36,423 nt of DNA from Facilibium subflavum (lineage in GTDB: Bacteria; Pseudomonadota; Gammaproteobacteria; Francisellales; Francisellaceae). The stretch covers positions 1 through 36,423 of the forward strand of contig NZ_QLIT01000050.1 of NCBI RefSeq assembly GCF_003574485.1, given 5' to 3'. The notes under the pieces were generated by a model that had not been told where the DNA came from, ran no database searches, and worked only from the letters and a program-made list of their open reading frames with translations. The translations under genes and the position numbers were made by a program. Shown here piece after piece: positions 27,329 to 36,031 of this stretch (positions are counted from its first letter, which is position 1; each line of letters starts with the position of its first letter).

Positions 27329-28339
27329 ATGATTCTTGTTACAGGTGGTGCGGGGTTTATAGGTTCACATACTGTTGTTGAATTTTTAAACCGTGATAAG
27401 GATGTTATCATTTTAGATAATTTATATAACAGCGCCATAAATGCAGTTAAACGAATTGAAAAGATCACGGGAAAAACCGTTTCTTTTATTAAGGGTGATA
27501 TTAATGACCGGGTTTTGCTGGATAAAATATTTGCCCAGTATAGTATTGATATCGTTATTCATTTTGCCGGCTTAAAAGCGGTTGGTGAAAGTGTAACAAA
27601 ACCGCTTTTTTATTATCAAAATAATGTTTCAGGAACCTTAACATTGCTAGAAGCGATGCAAAAAGCCGGTGTTAAGCAAATGGTGTTTAGTTCATCAGCA
27701 ACCGTTTATGGTGATCCAAAGCATATTCCTGTCACAGAGCAAACACCCTTGGGGCAGCCAACAAACCCTTATGGGCAATCGAAACTCATGATTGAAAAAA
27801 TCTTACAGGATTTATATAAAGCAGATAATGAATGGTCGATAGCGTTATTGCGCTACTTCAATCCCGTGGGGGCACATGAAAGTGGCCTTATTGGTGAAGA
27901 CCCAAATGGCATACCAAATAACCTTGTCCCTTACATCTCTCAAGTTGCAATTGGCAAGCTTGATTCCTTATCTATTTATGGTGATGATTATAAAACGCCA
28001 GATGGCACTGGGATTAGAGATTATATTCATGTTGTAGATCTGGCAAAAGGACATTGCCATGCTTATGATTATCTGCAAAAACATACAGGGTGTTTTACTT
28101 GGAATTTAGGGACAGGACGTGGCTATTCAGTGCTAGAGGTTATAAAAGCCTTTGAAAGTGCCTCAGGCAGGAAAATCCCCTATAAAATAAAGCCAAGACG
28201 TCCAGGCGATATTGCCAAAAGCTGGGCAGATTGCAGTAAAGCCCAAAAAGAGCTTCAATGGCAGGCGGCAAAGGATATTGATCAGATGATGGCTGATGCC
28301 TGGCACTGGCAGTCAAAGAACCCTAAAGGTTTTAGTTAA
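27329..28339 (+). CDS. galE: UDP-glucose 4-epimerase
   Basis: This 336-residue enzyme interconverts UDP-glucose and UDP-galactose for surface polysaccharide or galactose use. The NAD site GGAGFIGS is at residues 6-13. HFAGLKAVGES, the FSSSATVYG serine region, the catalytic Tyr-Lys pair in NPYGQSK, and the family C-terminal RPGDIAKSWADCSKA are present. Length is typical (about 338). It is divergent from the hexR-type gene, with no other galactose or polysaccharide gene adjacent. No good ribosome binding site precedes the ATG. Confidence 0.95.
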   Translation: MILVTGGAGFIGSHTVVEFLNRDKDVIILDNLYNSAINAVKRIEKITGKTVSFIKGDINDRVLLDKIFAQYSIDIVIHFAGLKAVGESVTKPLFYYQNNVSGTLTLLEAMQKAGVKQMVFSSSATVYGDPKHIPVTEQTPLGQPTNPYGQSKLMIEKILQDLYKADNEWSIALLRYFNPVGAHESGLIGEDPNGIPNNLVPYISQVAIGKLDSLSIYGDDYKTPDGTGIRDYIHVVDLAKGHCHAYDYLQKHTGCFTWNLGTGRGYSVLEVIKAFESASGRKIPYKIKPRRPGDIAKSWADCSKAQKELQWQAAKDIDQMMADAWHWQSKNPKGFS

Positions 28340-28455
28340 CCAAAGCTTGTAGTGTTTGCATTATGAGTCACAAACTTTATTGTGGCAAGCCCACGTTCTC
28401 TTTTATCTTGTCATTAGCTATTCTTTCGCATATTTAACCTTATGAGGTTTTTACT

Positions 28456-30249
28456 ATGAAAGCAGCTGAGTTACGTGCATTGGTCATATATGCTAATAAT
28501 CTATACAACTATATTAAGTACCCTAGTGACAAAAGTGAGTTAGAAAAACATATTGCTAGAGGGAATGAACAGTGGGGGAAGTTTAGCGTCCAGCAGAAAA
28601 TTGATGGGATTTTTGAAAAGGAAAAAGCACAGGCGTATCAAGATGATGCAGCGTTGCTAAACGCACAGTTTAAAACTTATAGGTTGCTGAAAGCAGACAG
28701 CGATCATTCGGGGCCTAGAGTATATCACTTTGCTATCAATGATAAGACTTATGAATTCTCCGCCAGAGAAAGTAGTGGTCATGAGTTAAGAGGGAAAAAG
28801 CTTCTGTCACATATTGAACAAAATCCAGATAAAAGTCTGCAAGATTTCATCAACGATTCATCTTCTCAAATTGAATTTCATGTTAATAACAAATTAAGCA
28901 TATACAAAGCAGACAGCTTCCCAGATTTAGATGAGCTATCTTTTGAGGCAAAAGAAGCACAAGAAAAAATTGAGCAGGCAGCAAGAGAATTTATTTCTAA
29001 AAAAATAGCGAATAATTTTCTTGATGTAGATCCCAAACCTTTGAAAGAAATGTCAGAGGAATATCAAAAACAATATATAGAAAATTCTATGTATGTTAAA
29101 TCGTGTTTAGATAGAATAATAGAGAAGCTTTCTGAGTCAAATAATACTTTGTTAAAACAGGATTCAAAATATTTGAGAGACATTTTAACTCTGGATAATG
29201 TCGAAGAAGTAGCGTCTTTAGTTGCCGGGTTGAAAGAAAAGGACGTTCCGGCAGAAATTTTTACTTTAATTCATTTCAATTTACAAGTAATCCAAGATAA
29301 ACTGGGTTTTAAGATCAACTCCCACCAGAATAGTGACCTTTTAGCTAAGTGGAGTGAGGAGTATAAAAACATTAGTCAAAAAAATGCGCTTTTAGTAAGC
29401 TTAAGTAAGGCATTAAATGAAAAAATAATACCTAAGGAGCAGCAGGATTCAGTTAAAAAACTTTGTCAAATTCTCTCAGGTAACAAAGAAATTGAGTTAA
29501 CAAAAAAAGATATTCAGCAATTGCGAGACGGCGATATAGGTGATATTTGTCGAGCGCATGCTAAAGATGTAAAAAGATATGGCCGATTGACACATTATTT
29601 AGAAGATATTCATAAAGAAACAACCAAAAACTATATAGGCGATTATCAAGTGATAAAAGTGCTAGGAAGTGGGTCTTATGGTGATGTTTTTTTGGCAACA
29701 AAGAATGGTAAAAACTATGCGATTAAACTGTTAAATGGGACAGATAAATTTAATCAAAGCCCTGACTTATACCAAGAAGCAGAGAACTGGAACCGTGTGC
29801 AGAGCGCTTTGGGGAATAATGAGCTTGCTATTGCACATGCTTGTCAGGCAAAAAGTGACATTGTGATGACTAACCAAAAGGGAAATTTTATTCAATATCA
29901 AGGACAGGGTGTGGCAATGATTATGCCTGAGGTTCCAGGTAAAACCTATATGGAACATATGGAAAGAGAGTCGTTGAGGCCTTCAATAAAAGTCGATATG
30001 CAAAATAAATATCGGGACATGTACTTCCAAGTTGGTGATGAGAAAGATGGACAGTTTAGTTTTATCTTACCTGATTTTCATGAGGGTAATTTTATGTACG
30101 ATGAAATGAATAAAAAGCTTATGCCTGTTGATTTAGGTAATGTTAAAAATAATATTGGAAATAAAAAACTACCGTTGTCTTTTTTAGCAGAATTTAAATC
30201 AGAATCTGATCGATATTATGTTCAGAATAATACTGGAAATAACCCATAA
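28456..30249 (+). CDS. Large protein with abbreviated C-terminal protein-kinase-like domain, candidate effector
   Basis: This 597-residue protein is of no family I can name. Residues 1-390 are helical, highly charged and without signal peptide or membrane segments. A kinase fold begins near 394: glycine loop LGSGSYGDV (about 401-409), Lys424 in YAIKLLN, a possible helix-C Glu at 441 or 443, catalytic Asp540 and Asn545 in PDFHEGNF, and metal-binding Asp559 in PVDLGN. All essential residues are present with normal gaps (Lys-Asp 116, Asp-Asp 19). Only 38 residues follow Asp559, so the activation segment and most of the C-lobe are missing, as in atypical kinases. GAGG precedes the ATG. ATA and AGA codons are frequent. 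Role in a host cell is inference. Confidence 0.72.
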   Translation: MKAAELRALVIYANNLYNYIKYPSDKSELEKHIARGNEQWGKFSVQQKIDGIFEKEKAQAYQDDAALLNAQFKTYRLLKADSDHSGPRVYHFAINDKTYEFSARESSGHELRGKKLLSHIEQNPDKSLQDFINDSSSQIEFHVNNKLSIYKADSFPDLDELSFEAKEAQEKIEQAAREFISKKIANNFLDVDPKPLKEMSEEYQKQYIENSMYVKSCLDRIIEKLSESNNTLLKQDSKYLRDILTLDNVEEVASLVAGLKEKDVPAEIFTLIHFNLQVIQDKLGFKINSHQNSDLLAKWSEEYKNISQKNALLVSLSKALNEKIIPKEQQDSVKKLCQILSGNKEIELTKKDIQQLRDGDIGDICRAHAKDVKRYGRLTHYLEDIHKETTKNYIGDYQVIKVLGSGSYGDVFLATKNGKNYAIKLLNGTDKFNQSPDLYQEAENWNRVQSALGNNELAIAHACQAKSDIVMTNQKGNFIQYQGQGVAMIMPEVPGKTYMEHMERESLRPSIKVDMQNKYRDMYFQVGDEKDGQFSFILPDFHEGNFMYDEMNKKLMPVDLGNVKNNIGNKKLPLSFLAEFKSESDRYYVQNNTGNNP

Positions 30250-30278
30250 TAACCCTTACATAGACTTGTACTGATAAA

Positions 30279-30653
30279 TCACATCAAGATATACCATGCA
30301 TAAATAACCATCGATGTGGTAATGAGTATTAATAAGATACCCAGGAAGATATCAGGAACGCGCGATGTATAAGTGCTAATCATTTGCGCGTTGATCCGTT
30401 CTCTATTGAGCGTGAAACGGATTGATGCGATTAATAAGATTGCGACAGATAGAAGCATAATCGCAATTCCCAGAATTTCAGCGGTGTGAGAGATGACAAA
30501 GTTTGTTTCCACGTTTAAACCTTTGGCAACAATACGCATAAAAATATTAAATTTTTCAATTAAAAAGCCAAATGCCATAACAGCGATTGCTGTGCGAACC
30601 CAGGCAAGATAAGTGCGTTCGTTGGCAGCATGATCATTAAAGTTTTGTATCAT
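30279..30653 (-). CDS. DUF202 / YidH-like small membrane protein
   Basis: This 124-residue inner-membrane protein has three hydrophobic segments. The DUF202 signature ANERTYLAWVRTAIAV comes near the N-terminus. Function is unknown in the family. It converges on the kinase-like gene and diverges from the aminotransferase gene, so it is probably monocistronic. Confidence 0.8.
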   Translation of the reverse strand: MIQNFNDHAANERTYLAWVRTAIAVMAFGFLIEKFNIFMRIVAKGLNVETNFVISHTAEILGIAIMLLSVAILLIASIRFTLNRERINAQMISTYTSRVPDIFLGILLILITTSMVIYAWYILM

Positions 30654-30803
30654 AAGCTTTCAATGCTCATATTTCCCATTGGTGTTAATTATAGTTGAGA
30701 TTAACAATGAATACGAGTTTCTTGATATAAAATCCACATTTAAGCTGGATTTAAGCAAAGTGCATGTTATATGATGAGGTGAGGGTTGTTTTGTTGGGAG
30801 TTA

Positions 30804-31991
30804 ATGGTGGGTAATCGTTTAAGTTTTAGAGTAAATCAAATGACAGGATCGCAGGCGGCTAAAATGTCTGATAAGGCCGATCGTTTAAGGCTGGCTGGTG
30901 CTAATGACATTATCTCTTTAGCCGTTGGGGAACCAGGTTTCTTCTCACCGGATATTGTGAAAGCATCGGCGATTTCTGCGATTAAAAATAATCATACACA
31001 ATACACTCCTGTGGCAGGGCTTTTTGCATTAAGGCAAGCCATTGTCAGACACTATCAAAAAAATTACCACCTTGATTTTGCGATGGATGAAGTATTTGTT
31101 ACATCAGGTGCCAAGCATAGTTTACATAATATTTTTAATTGTCTTTTAAATCCCGATGATGAAGTGATTGTATTTTCGCCTTTTTGGACGTCATATCCTG
31201 AAATGATCCGGCTAAGTCAAGGTAAATCAGTTATTGTGGCTACATCACATAAATATGATTTCCAGCCGCAAAAGGAAGCATTATTAAGTGCACTAAATAA
31301 TAAGACCAAGGCGATTATTCTAAACTCACCGAATAATCCAACCGGTGCGATCTATACTCAAAAAACATTACAGATGTTTGCTGAGGTATTAAAGGATTAT
31401 CCGGATATTTGGGTAATCAGTGATGATATTTATCAAATGGTTTATTGGGATAAACGTCCCTTGTCTTTGCTGGAAGTTGCTCCTGAATTGAAATCGCGCT
31501 ATGTCATTGCCAATGGGGTATCAAAAAGCTATGCCATGGCCGGCTGGCGGGTTGGTTACACGCTTGCCCCGGCTGATTTAACCCAAGCAATGGGTAAGTT
31601 TCAATCACAATCGACTTCCTGCGCCTGCTCAATTTCACAATATGCCTGTATTGATGCGCTTTCTCTAACACATGATGATATATCAGATCAAATTCAAATG
31701 TACCGTGATCGTGTTCGATTTGTATATGAGAGATTAAAAGATATTGATGGTGTTAATTGCATTGTCCCACAAAGCACATTTTATGTTTTTCCTTATATCA
31801 AACCGTTATTAGAAAAATTAGGGTTTGCAGATGATATGGCGTTTTGCCTTCAATTGCTTGAAGCCAAACATGTCGCTGTCATGCCAGGTTCAGTCTATGG
31901 TGGTGATGGTTATTTACGTTTAAGCTGCGCTGATAACCTTGATGTGCTGGATGAAGCGATGCGCCGTTTTGTTGATTTTGTTCGACAATAA
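30804..31991 (+). CDS. Class I pyridoxal-phosphate aminotransferase (aspartate-type)
   Basis: This 395-residue PLP enzyme probably transfers amino groups between aspartate or an aromatic/prephenate donor and 2-oxoglutarate. ISLAVGEPGFFSP, the NSPNNPTGAIY stretch and the Schiff-base Lys in GVSKSYAMAGWRVGY identify the aspartate-aminotransferase Ib group. The C-terminal RLSCADNL holds the carboxylate-binding Arg. The ATG at 30804 is preferred to a TTG at 30786 because GGGAG lies just upstream. Era begins 55 bases downstream on the same strand, suggesting co-transcription. Substrate within the class is not certain. Confidence 0.88.
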   Translation: MVGNRLSFRVNQMTGSQAAKMSDKADRLRLAGANDIISLAVGEPGFFSPDIVKASAISAIKNNHTQYTPVAGLFALRQAIVRHYQKNYHLDFAMDEVFVTSGAKHSLHNIFNCLLNPDDEVIVFSPFWTSYPEMIRLSQGKSVIVATSHKYDFQPQKEALLSALNNKTKAIILNSPNNPTGAIYTQKTLQMFAEVLKDYPDIWVISDDIYQMVYWDKRPLSLLEVAPELKSRYVIANGVSKSYAMAGWRVGYTLAPADLTQAMGKFQSQSTSCACSISQYACIDALSLTHDDISDQIQMYRDRVRFVYERLKDIDGVNCIVPQSTFYVFPYIKPLLEKLGFADDMAFCLQLLEAKHVAVMPGSVYGGDGYLRLSCADNLDVLDEAMRRFVDFVRQ

Positions 31992-32046
31992 AGGCAATTC
32001 AAACTACAATATGCTGCAATACAACACAATAATTGTGACCGCTATT

Positions 32047-32943
32047 ATGAAAAAATGTGGATATATTGCTATCGTTGGGCGGCCGAATGTGGGGAAGTCA
32101 ACACTACTTAATCATATTTTGCACTATAAAGTCAGTATTACCAGTCGTAAACCGCAAACAACGCGCCACCAGATTACGGGTATTAAAACAGAAGATCAAA
32201 CGCAGTTTATCTATGTTGACACGCCAGGGCTGCATCAGGATGAGCCGCGTGCGATTAATCGTTTTATGAATAAAGAAGCCAGCAGTGTATTAATGGATGT
32301 TGATGTGGTTTTATTTGTCGTTGAAGATGGCAAATGGACAACTGGTGAGGATTGGATTCTAGAGAAAATAAAAAAAGTGAATGTCCCTGTGATTTTAGTG
32401 ATCAACAAGGTTGACCAGCTTTATCATAAGCATACGACAAAAGCATTTGCTGATGAGGTTTCTGCTAAATATAATTTTGCCGATGTTTTTTTAATATCAG
32501 CCAAACAAGGTCATCATATCAAGGCATTAGAGGATCGTATTGCTGGGGTCTTACCACAAAGCGAGCATTTCTTTTTTGATCAGGATCAAATCACTGATCG
32601 TACTGAGCGTTTTATGATTGCTGAAATTATCCGTGAAAAACTCATGCGAACGTTAGGACAAGAAGTTCCTTACCAGTTAACCGTTGAAATTGAGCATTGC
32701 AAGTATAATGAACAAAAAGATTTGTTTGATGTTCACGCAGCAATTTTGGTGGAACGCCAGGGGCAGAAGGCCATGGTGATTGGTGCAAAAGGACAAAAGC
32801 TTAAGAAGATTGGCACGGATGCACGAATTGATATCCAAAAAATGTTAGGTAAAAAGGTTTTTTTACAGTTATGGGTAAAAGTAAAAGAAGGCTGGTCGGA
32901 TGATGATCGTGCTTTGCGATCTTTAGGTTATGACTTGCATTAA
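32047..32943 (+). CDS. era: GTPase Era
   Basis: This 298-residue GTPase binds the 3' end of 16S rRNA and acts in 30S maturation. Its G1 is VGRPNVGKST (residues 10-19), the switch region holds TTRHQITGI, G3 is DTPGLHQ and G4 is NKVD. The C-terminal KH domain includes VIGAKGQKLKKIG. The ATG at 32047 gives the normal length and N-terminus; longer in-frame starts run into the aminotransferase gene. No clear ribosome binding site is seen. The usual neighbours rnc and recO are absent, so the locus is rearranged relative to E. coli. Confidence 0.95.
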   Translation: MKKCGYIAIVGRPNVGKSTLLNHILHYKVSITSRKPQTTRHQITGIKTEDQTQFIYVDTPGLHQDEPRAINRFMNKEASSVLMDVDVVLFVVEDGKWTTGEDWILEKIKKVNVPVILVINKVDQLYHKHTTKAFADEVSAKYNFADVFLISAKQGHHIKALEDRIAGVLPQSEHFFFDQDQITDRTERFMIAEIIREKLMRTLGQEVPYQLTVEIEHCKYNEQKDLFDVHAAILVERQGQKAMVIGAKGQKLKKIGTDARIDIQKMLGKKVFLQLWVKVKEGWSDDDRALRSLGYDLH

Positions 32944-32982
32944 AAATAATTATTGATAGTTAATTTTATTAAGAGATCAACG

Positions 32983-34023
32983 ATGTCCCAAGAAGATACC
33001 AATGCGCATCAGCATTCCAAAAAGATGCCGGTGAAAAAGACAAACTGGCTAAAATATATCGTTTTGACGGTTATCGTCTTATTATGTGTTGCTGGATTTT
33101 ATGCATATGTAAAGTATACAGAAATTTACCCATCAACAGACGATGCTTATGTGAATGGCCATACGGTGCATATCGCCGCACAAGTCACAGGTAAGCTGGA
33201 TAAGCTTTATATAGAGAATAATCAAAAAGTACAAAAAGGCCAGTTGTTATTTACTATTGCTCCTGATAGCTTTATTTATGCCGTACAAAAGGCGAAAGCT
33301 GATTTAGATTTAGCGCAAAAACAGATTGCGGCTATTGAAGATCAGATTGCTGCTAAAAAAGCCAAGCTTAAAGAATATGAAGCAAAATTATTTGTTGCCC
33401 AACAAAAATATAACCGGATCAGCAAACTGGTGGAGCAAGGCATGAGCTCGAAAGAAGAAGGCGACGAGTCTCAAGGAGATCTGGAAGTTGCTAAGGCAAC
33501 GATTAATGCCGCTAAAGCTGATATCGCCCAAGAGCAAAAGCAGCTTGTGTTGCAACAGGCTACGATTGCTGCACAAAAAGCACAGCTTGAAACGGCAAAG
33601 CTAAATTTAAGCTATACAAAAGTTTATGCGCCATTATCTGGTTATATTTCTGATTTTTCTTTACGCCAAGGTGCATTAATTAACGAAAATCAGAATCTAT
33701 TTACTTTGGTTAGTGATGAAGGTTACTGGATTGATGCCAATTATAAAGAAACGCAAATGGCGCGTATTAAACCAGGACAACGTGCTGATATAGTTTTGGA
33801 TATGTATCCGGATATCACCTTAAAAGGGAAGGTGCAAAGTATTAGTGAAGGCAGTGGCAGTGTTTTTTCATTACTGCCACCAGAAAATGCTTCAGGAAAC
33901 TGGGTAAAGGTTATTCAGCGCTTTCCCGTGAAAGTGGTTTTATTACCTGGTGAGATTAAAAAAGTACCACGCTTACGCGTTGGGGCATCGGCGACGGTGA
34001 CAGTCAACACACATACATCATAA
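32983..34023 (+). CDS. emrA: EmrA/HlyD-family membrane fusion protein
   Basis: This 346-residue periplasmic adaptor of a tripartite export pump has one N-terminal membrane anchor (about residues 19-37). The lipoyl half follows ([18 protein letters not shown], then [13 protein letters not shown]). A coiled-coil hairpin over about 90-190 is rich in Ala, Gln and Lys. The second lipoyl half ([11 protein letters not shown]) and a beta-barrel with [14 protein letters not shown] close the protein. The ATG at 32983 is chosen since the hydrophilic MSQEDTN start matches the family. EmrA normally pairs with an MFS pump EmrB just downstream, but here the next gene is convergent, so the partner must lie elsewhere. 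Confidence 0.88.
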   Translation: MSQEDTNAHQHSKKMPVKKTNWLKYIVLTVIVLLCVAGFYAYVKYTEIYPSTDDAYVNGHTVHIAAQVTGKLDKLYIENNQKVQKGQLLFTIAPDSFIYAVQKAKADLDLAQKQIAAIEDQIAAKKAKLKEYEAKLFVAQQKYNRISKLVEQGMSSKEEGDESQGDLEVAKATINAAKADIAQEQKQLVLQQATIAAQKAQLETAKLNLSYTKVYAPLSGYISDFSLRQGALINENQNLFTLVSDEGYWIDANYKETQMARIKPGQRADIVLDMYPDITLKGKVQSISEGSGSVFSLLPPENASGNWVKVIQRFPVKVVLLPGEIKKVPRLRVGASATVTVNTHTS

Positions 34024-34377
34024 ATCAGCTTTAATTTGATATTTCTCAACGATTTCTCCGTTGATCAAATGCTGTTGAATAATCTCTTCAAGTACGGCAG
34101 GTGTGCAGGAGTGATACCATACACCTTCAGGGTAAACAACAGCAATAGGACCGTTTTGACAGATTCGCAAGCAATTGGCTTTTGTTCGAAAAATTTCCCC
34201 TGATTGAGATAGTTTTAATTCACATAAACGCTTTTTTAAATAATCCCAGGATTGTAAAGCGTTTTCTCGATTACAGCATTTATCAATAGTTTGATCACAG
34301 CAAAGGAAGATATGACGCTTTATGTTGTTAATACCTAATTTGGCAGCCTTTTGGTTTGTAGAATATTTTGTTGTCAT
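34018..34377 (-). CDS. Thioredoxin-like [2Fe-2S] ferredoxin-domain protein
   Basis: This 119-residue protein has a cysteine pattern [14 protein letters not shown] then [14 protein letters not shown], followed by VVYPEGVWY. It matches the small proteobacterial and cyanobacterial thioredoxin-fold [2Fe-2S] proteins related to the NuoE C-terminal domain. It probably transfers electrons or supports a redox enzyme; the partner is unknown. Its stop overlaps the emrA stop by six bases and it appears monocistronic. Confidence 0.8.
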   Translation of the reverse strand: MTTKYSTNQKAAKLGINNIKRHIFLCCDQTIDKCCNRENALQSWDYLKKRLCELKLSQSGEIFRTKANCLRICQNGPIAVVYPEGVWYHSCTPAVLEEIIQQHLINGEIVEKYQIKADL

Positions 34378-34462
34378 CGTTTATTATTCGCTATTGATAA
34401 TGGTTATTATTGTATATGAGCTATTGCTTGTTTGATAGGGCTTCTTTACGTATGTTGCTTTT

Positions 34463-35377
34463 CTAATGATTTAACAAATTAAGCAAAGGAATTAAAATTG
34501 GTGTGGCAATCGTTAAAATAAATCCAATGCTAATGGCCACGGGTACAGCTTGCATGCCGATGTTATCTTTAATCACAGGTAAGGTGAAATCCATAGCAGT
34601 TGCACCGCTATAACCAATAAATTCAGTAGGCATTTGCTTGGCAAAAGAAGGAATCAAGATGATCGCAAAAATTTCTCTGGGAAAATCAATAAAGAAAGTC
34701 ATGGTACCAAAATGTGCATCAAGTAATTGCGCATTTAAGATACTTGAAAGGCTGTACCAGCCAAAGCCACTTGACATCATTAACGCATAAGGGATGGGAA
34801 TGTGGAAAATAAGCCCAAGTAGAGCACCAATGATAAGGGAGCTTATTATTAATACAATGGCGATGCTAAAGCCAGTTTTATTCTTTAATACCTGAGTCAG
34901 CGAGTGGCCTTCGCGTTGCAGCTGCATGCCGATAATAAATAGAGTGATTACAAGAAGGGCATCAATAATAAACTCAAGTGCGCCAAGTTTTGTATCTATG
35001 ATAATTCCTAAAAAAACGCCGATGATCAGATAAACAAGATATTTAAAACTAATTAAAATAGGAATCAATGGGCTTTTTTGTTGTAATAATCCTTCTGAAG
35101 GATAAACACGGCGATGTGGCTTTAGATATAAAAAGGCTTTAATTGCGGTAATATTGACGATGAAAAGCCCCAGTATAAAAGCGATAACAATGCCTGCCAT
35201 TGCTAGTAATTCCCCTTTAAGAGAAAGCGCCAGTTCACCAAAGTTATACCCCATCACAAAGATAATTAAGGCAATAATAAGGTTTAAAAGCCTATTCATC
35301 CATTGATTTGAAACCCATGGAAGATTGATAAAATAGCCTAAAATAAGTGCCAGTAAGATAATGCCTGCCTGAATCAC
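34463..35377 (-). CDS. lysO: LysO-type lysine exporter family protein
   Basis: This 304-residue inner-membrane protein has about eight to nine hydrophobic segments and the layout of the LysO/YbjE (DUF340) family, with GYNFGELALSLKGELLAMAG in the first half and GMQLQREGHSL, SSGFGWYSLSSILNAQLLDAHFG (in pieces) in the second. E. coli LysO (about 315 residues) exports L-lysine and provides thialysine resistance. The start codon appears to be GTG. It is monocistronic. Substrate is inferred from family. Confidence 0.85.
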   Translation of the reverse strand: MIQAGIILLALILGYFINLPWVSNQWMNRLLNLIIALIIFVMGYNFGELALSLKGELLAMAGIVIAFILGLFIVNITAIKAFLYLKPHRRVYPSEGLLQQKSPLIPILISFKYLVYLIIGVFLGIIIDTKLGALEFIIDALLVITLFIIGMQLQREGHSLTQVLKNKTGFSIAIVLIISSLIIGALLGLIFHIPIPYALMMSSGFGWYSLSSILNAQLLDAHFGTMTFFIDFPREIFAIILIPSFAKQMPTEFIGYSGATAMDFTLPVIKDNIGMQAVPVAISIGFILTIATPILIPLLNLLNH

Positions 35378-35537
35378 ACGTTATGCCTTAGTTTATTGTT
35401 TGAATATCGCATGTCAGTATAGCAAACAAGCATTCGATATACTATGGCATCGACTAGAATCGCTATTGAATTGAGCCCAAATTAAGCTTAACTTATGTCA
35501 TAGCTTAATGGCTGATCAATAAACAACGTCGCTGATT
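35378..35537. other. Intergenic region upstream of lysO, with an 8-bp stem
   Basis: ATTAAGCT (35481-35488) and AGCTTAAT (35502-35509) form a perfect stem with a 13-base loop, downstream of the minus-strand secreted-protein gene. No T-run follows, so it is not a standard terminator. The lysO promoter should lie at the left end, but I see no clear boxes. Confidence 0.3.
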
Positions 35538-36011
35538 TTAGTTGATGTTTTCTAATACGACATGAAGCTGTTTTAGACCAGCACCTTGGGAGAGTGTACA
35601 TGTGACACCGCCGGTATCTTGGGAACATATGCCACCATAAACGTTATTTCCGGCATCATTGACGTTATGGACATAACCGTCTTGTCCATCAGCCTGGATA
35701 CTGACATTAATATTATTAATACCAGAGGCTGGATTTACAGGTGTGATCTGGTAAACAAGATTGGTATATTTTTGTATTGTTCCTAAGCCTTGATCTGCCC
35801 ATTTCCCTTTATAAGAAAGCGCATAAGCTGTATAAGGATCTAATTGCAGGCTTACCGATGAATTGGCATCGATCGTTGTGACCACATTGCCTGCTGCCTT
35901 AAGTGTTGCTTGTGTGTCGGTATTGTTGGTGAAGTTTGCATTGTAGGCTAATACACTTGAGGTGCTTAGTAAAAGACCTGTTGCTAAGAGTGTTGAGATT
36001 AATTTTTTCAT
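35538..36011 (-). CDS. Small secreted protein of unknown function
   Basis: This 157-residue protein is not in a family I recognise. A classical signal peptide ends near residue 22 (SSVLA followed by YNANF). The mature 135 residues are Asn/Thr/Gly-rich and beta-strand-like, with two cysteines (GICSQDTGGVTCTLS) ten positions apart that could form a disulfide. AGGAG lies just upstream of the ATG. The upstream gene ends 20 bases before it, so the two probably form one unit. Periplasmic or extracellular location is inferred. Confidence 0.72.
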   Translation of the reverse strand: MKKLISTLLATGLLLSTSSVLAYNANFTNNTDTQATLKAAGNVVTTIDANSSVSLQLDPYTAYALSYKGKWADQGLGTIQKYTNLVYQITPVNPASGINNINVSIQADGQDGYVHNVNDAGNNVYGGICSQDTGGVTCTLSQGAGLKQLHVVLENIN

Positions 36012-36031
36012 ATGATTTCTCCTAATATTGT

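Noticed and set aside
31939-32046. Longer N-terminus for Era overlapping the aminotransferase gene
   Set aside because: The extra 36 residues do not resemble Era, and the family normally begins a few residues before the G1 motif.
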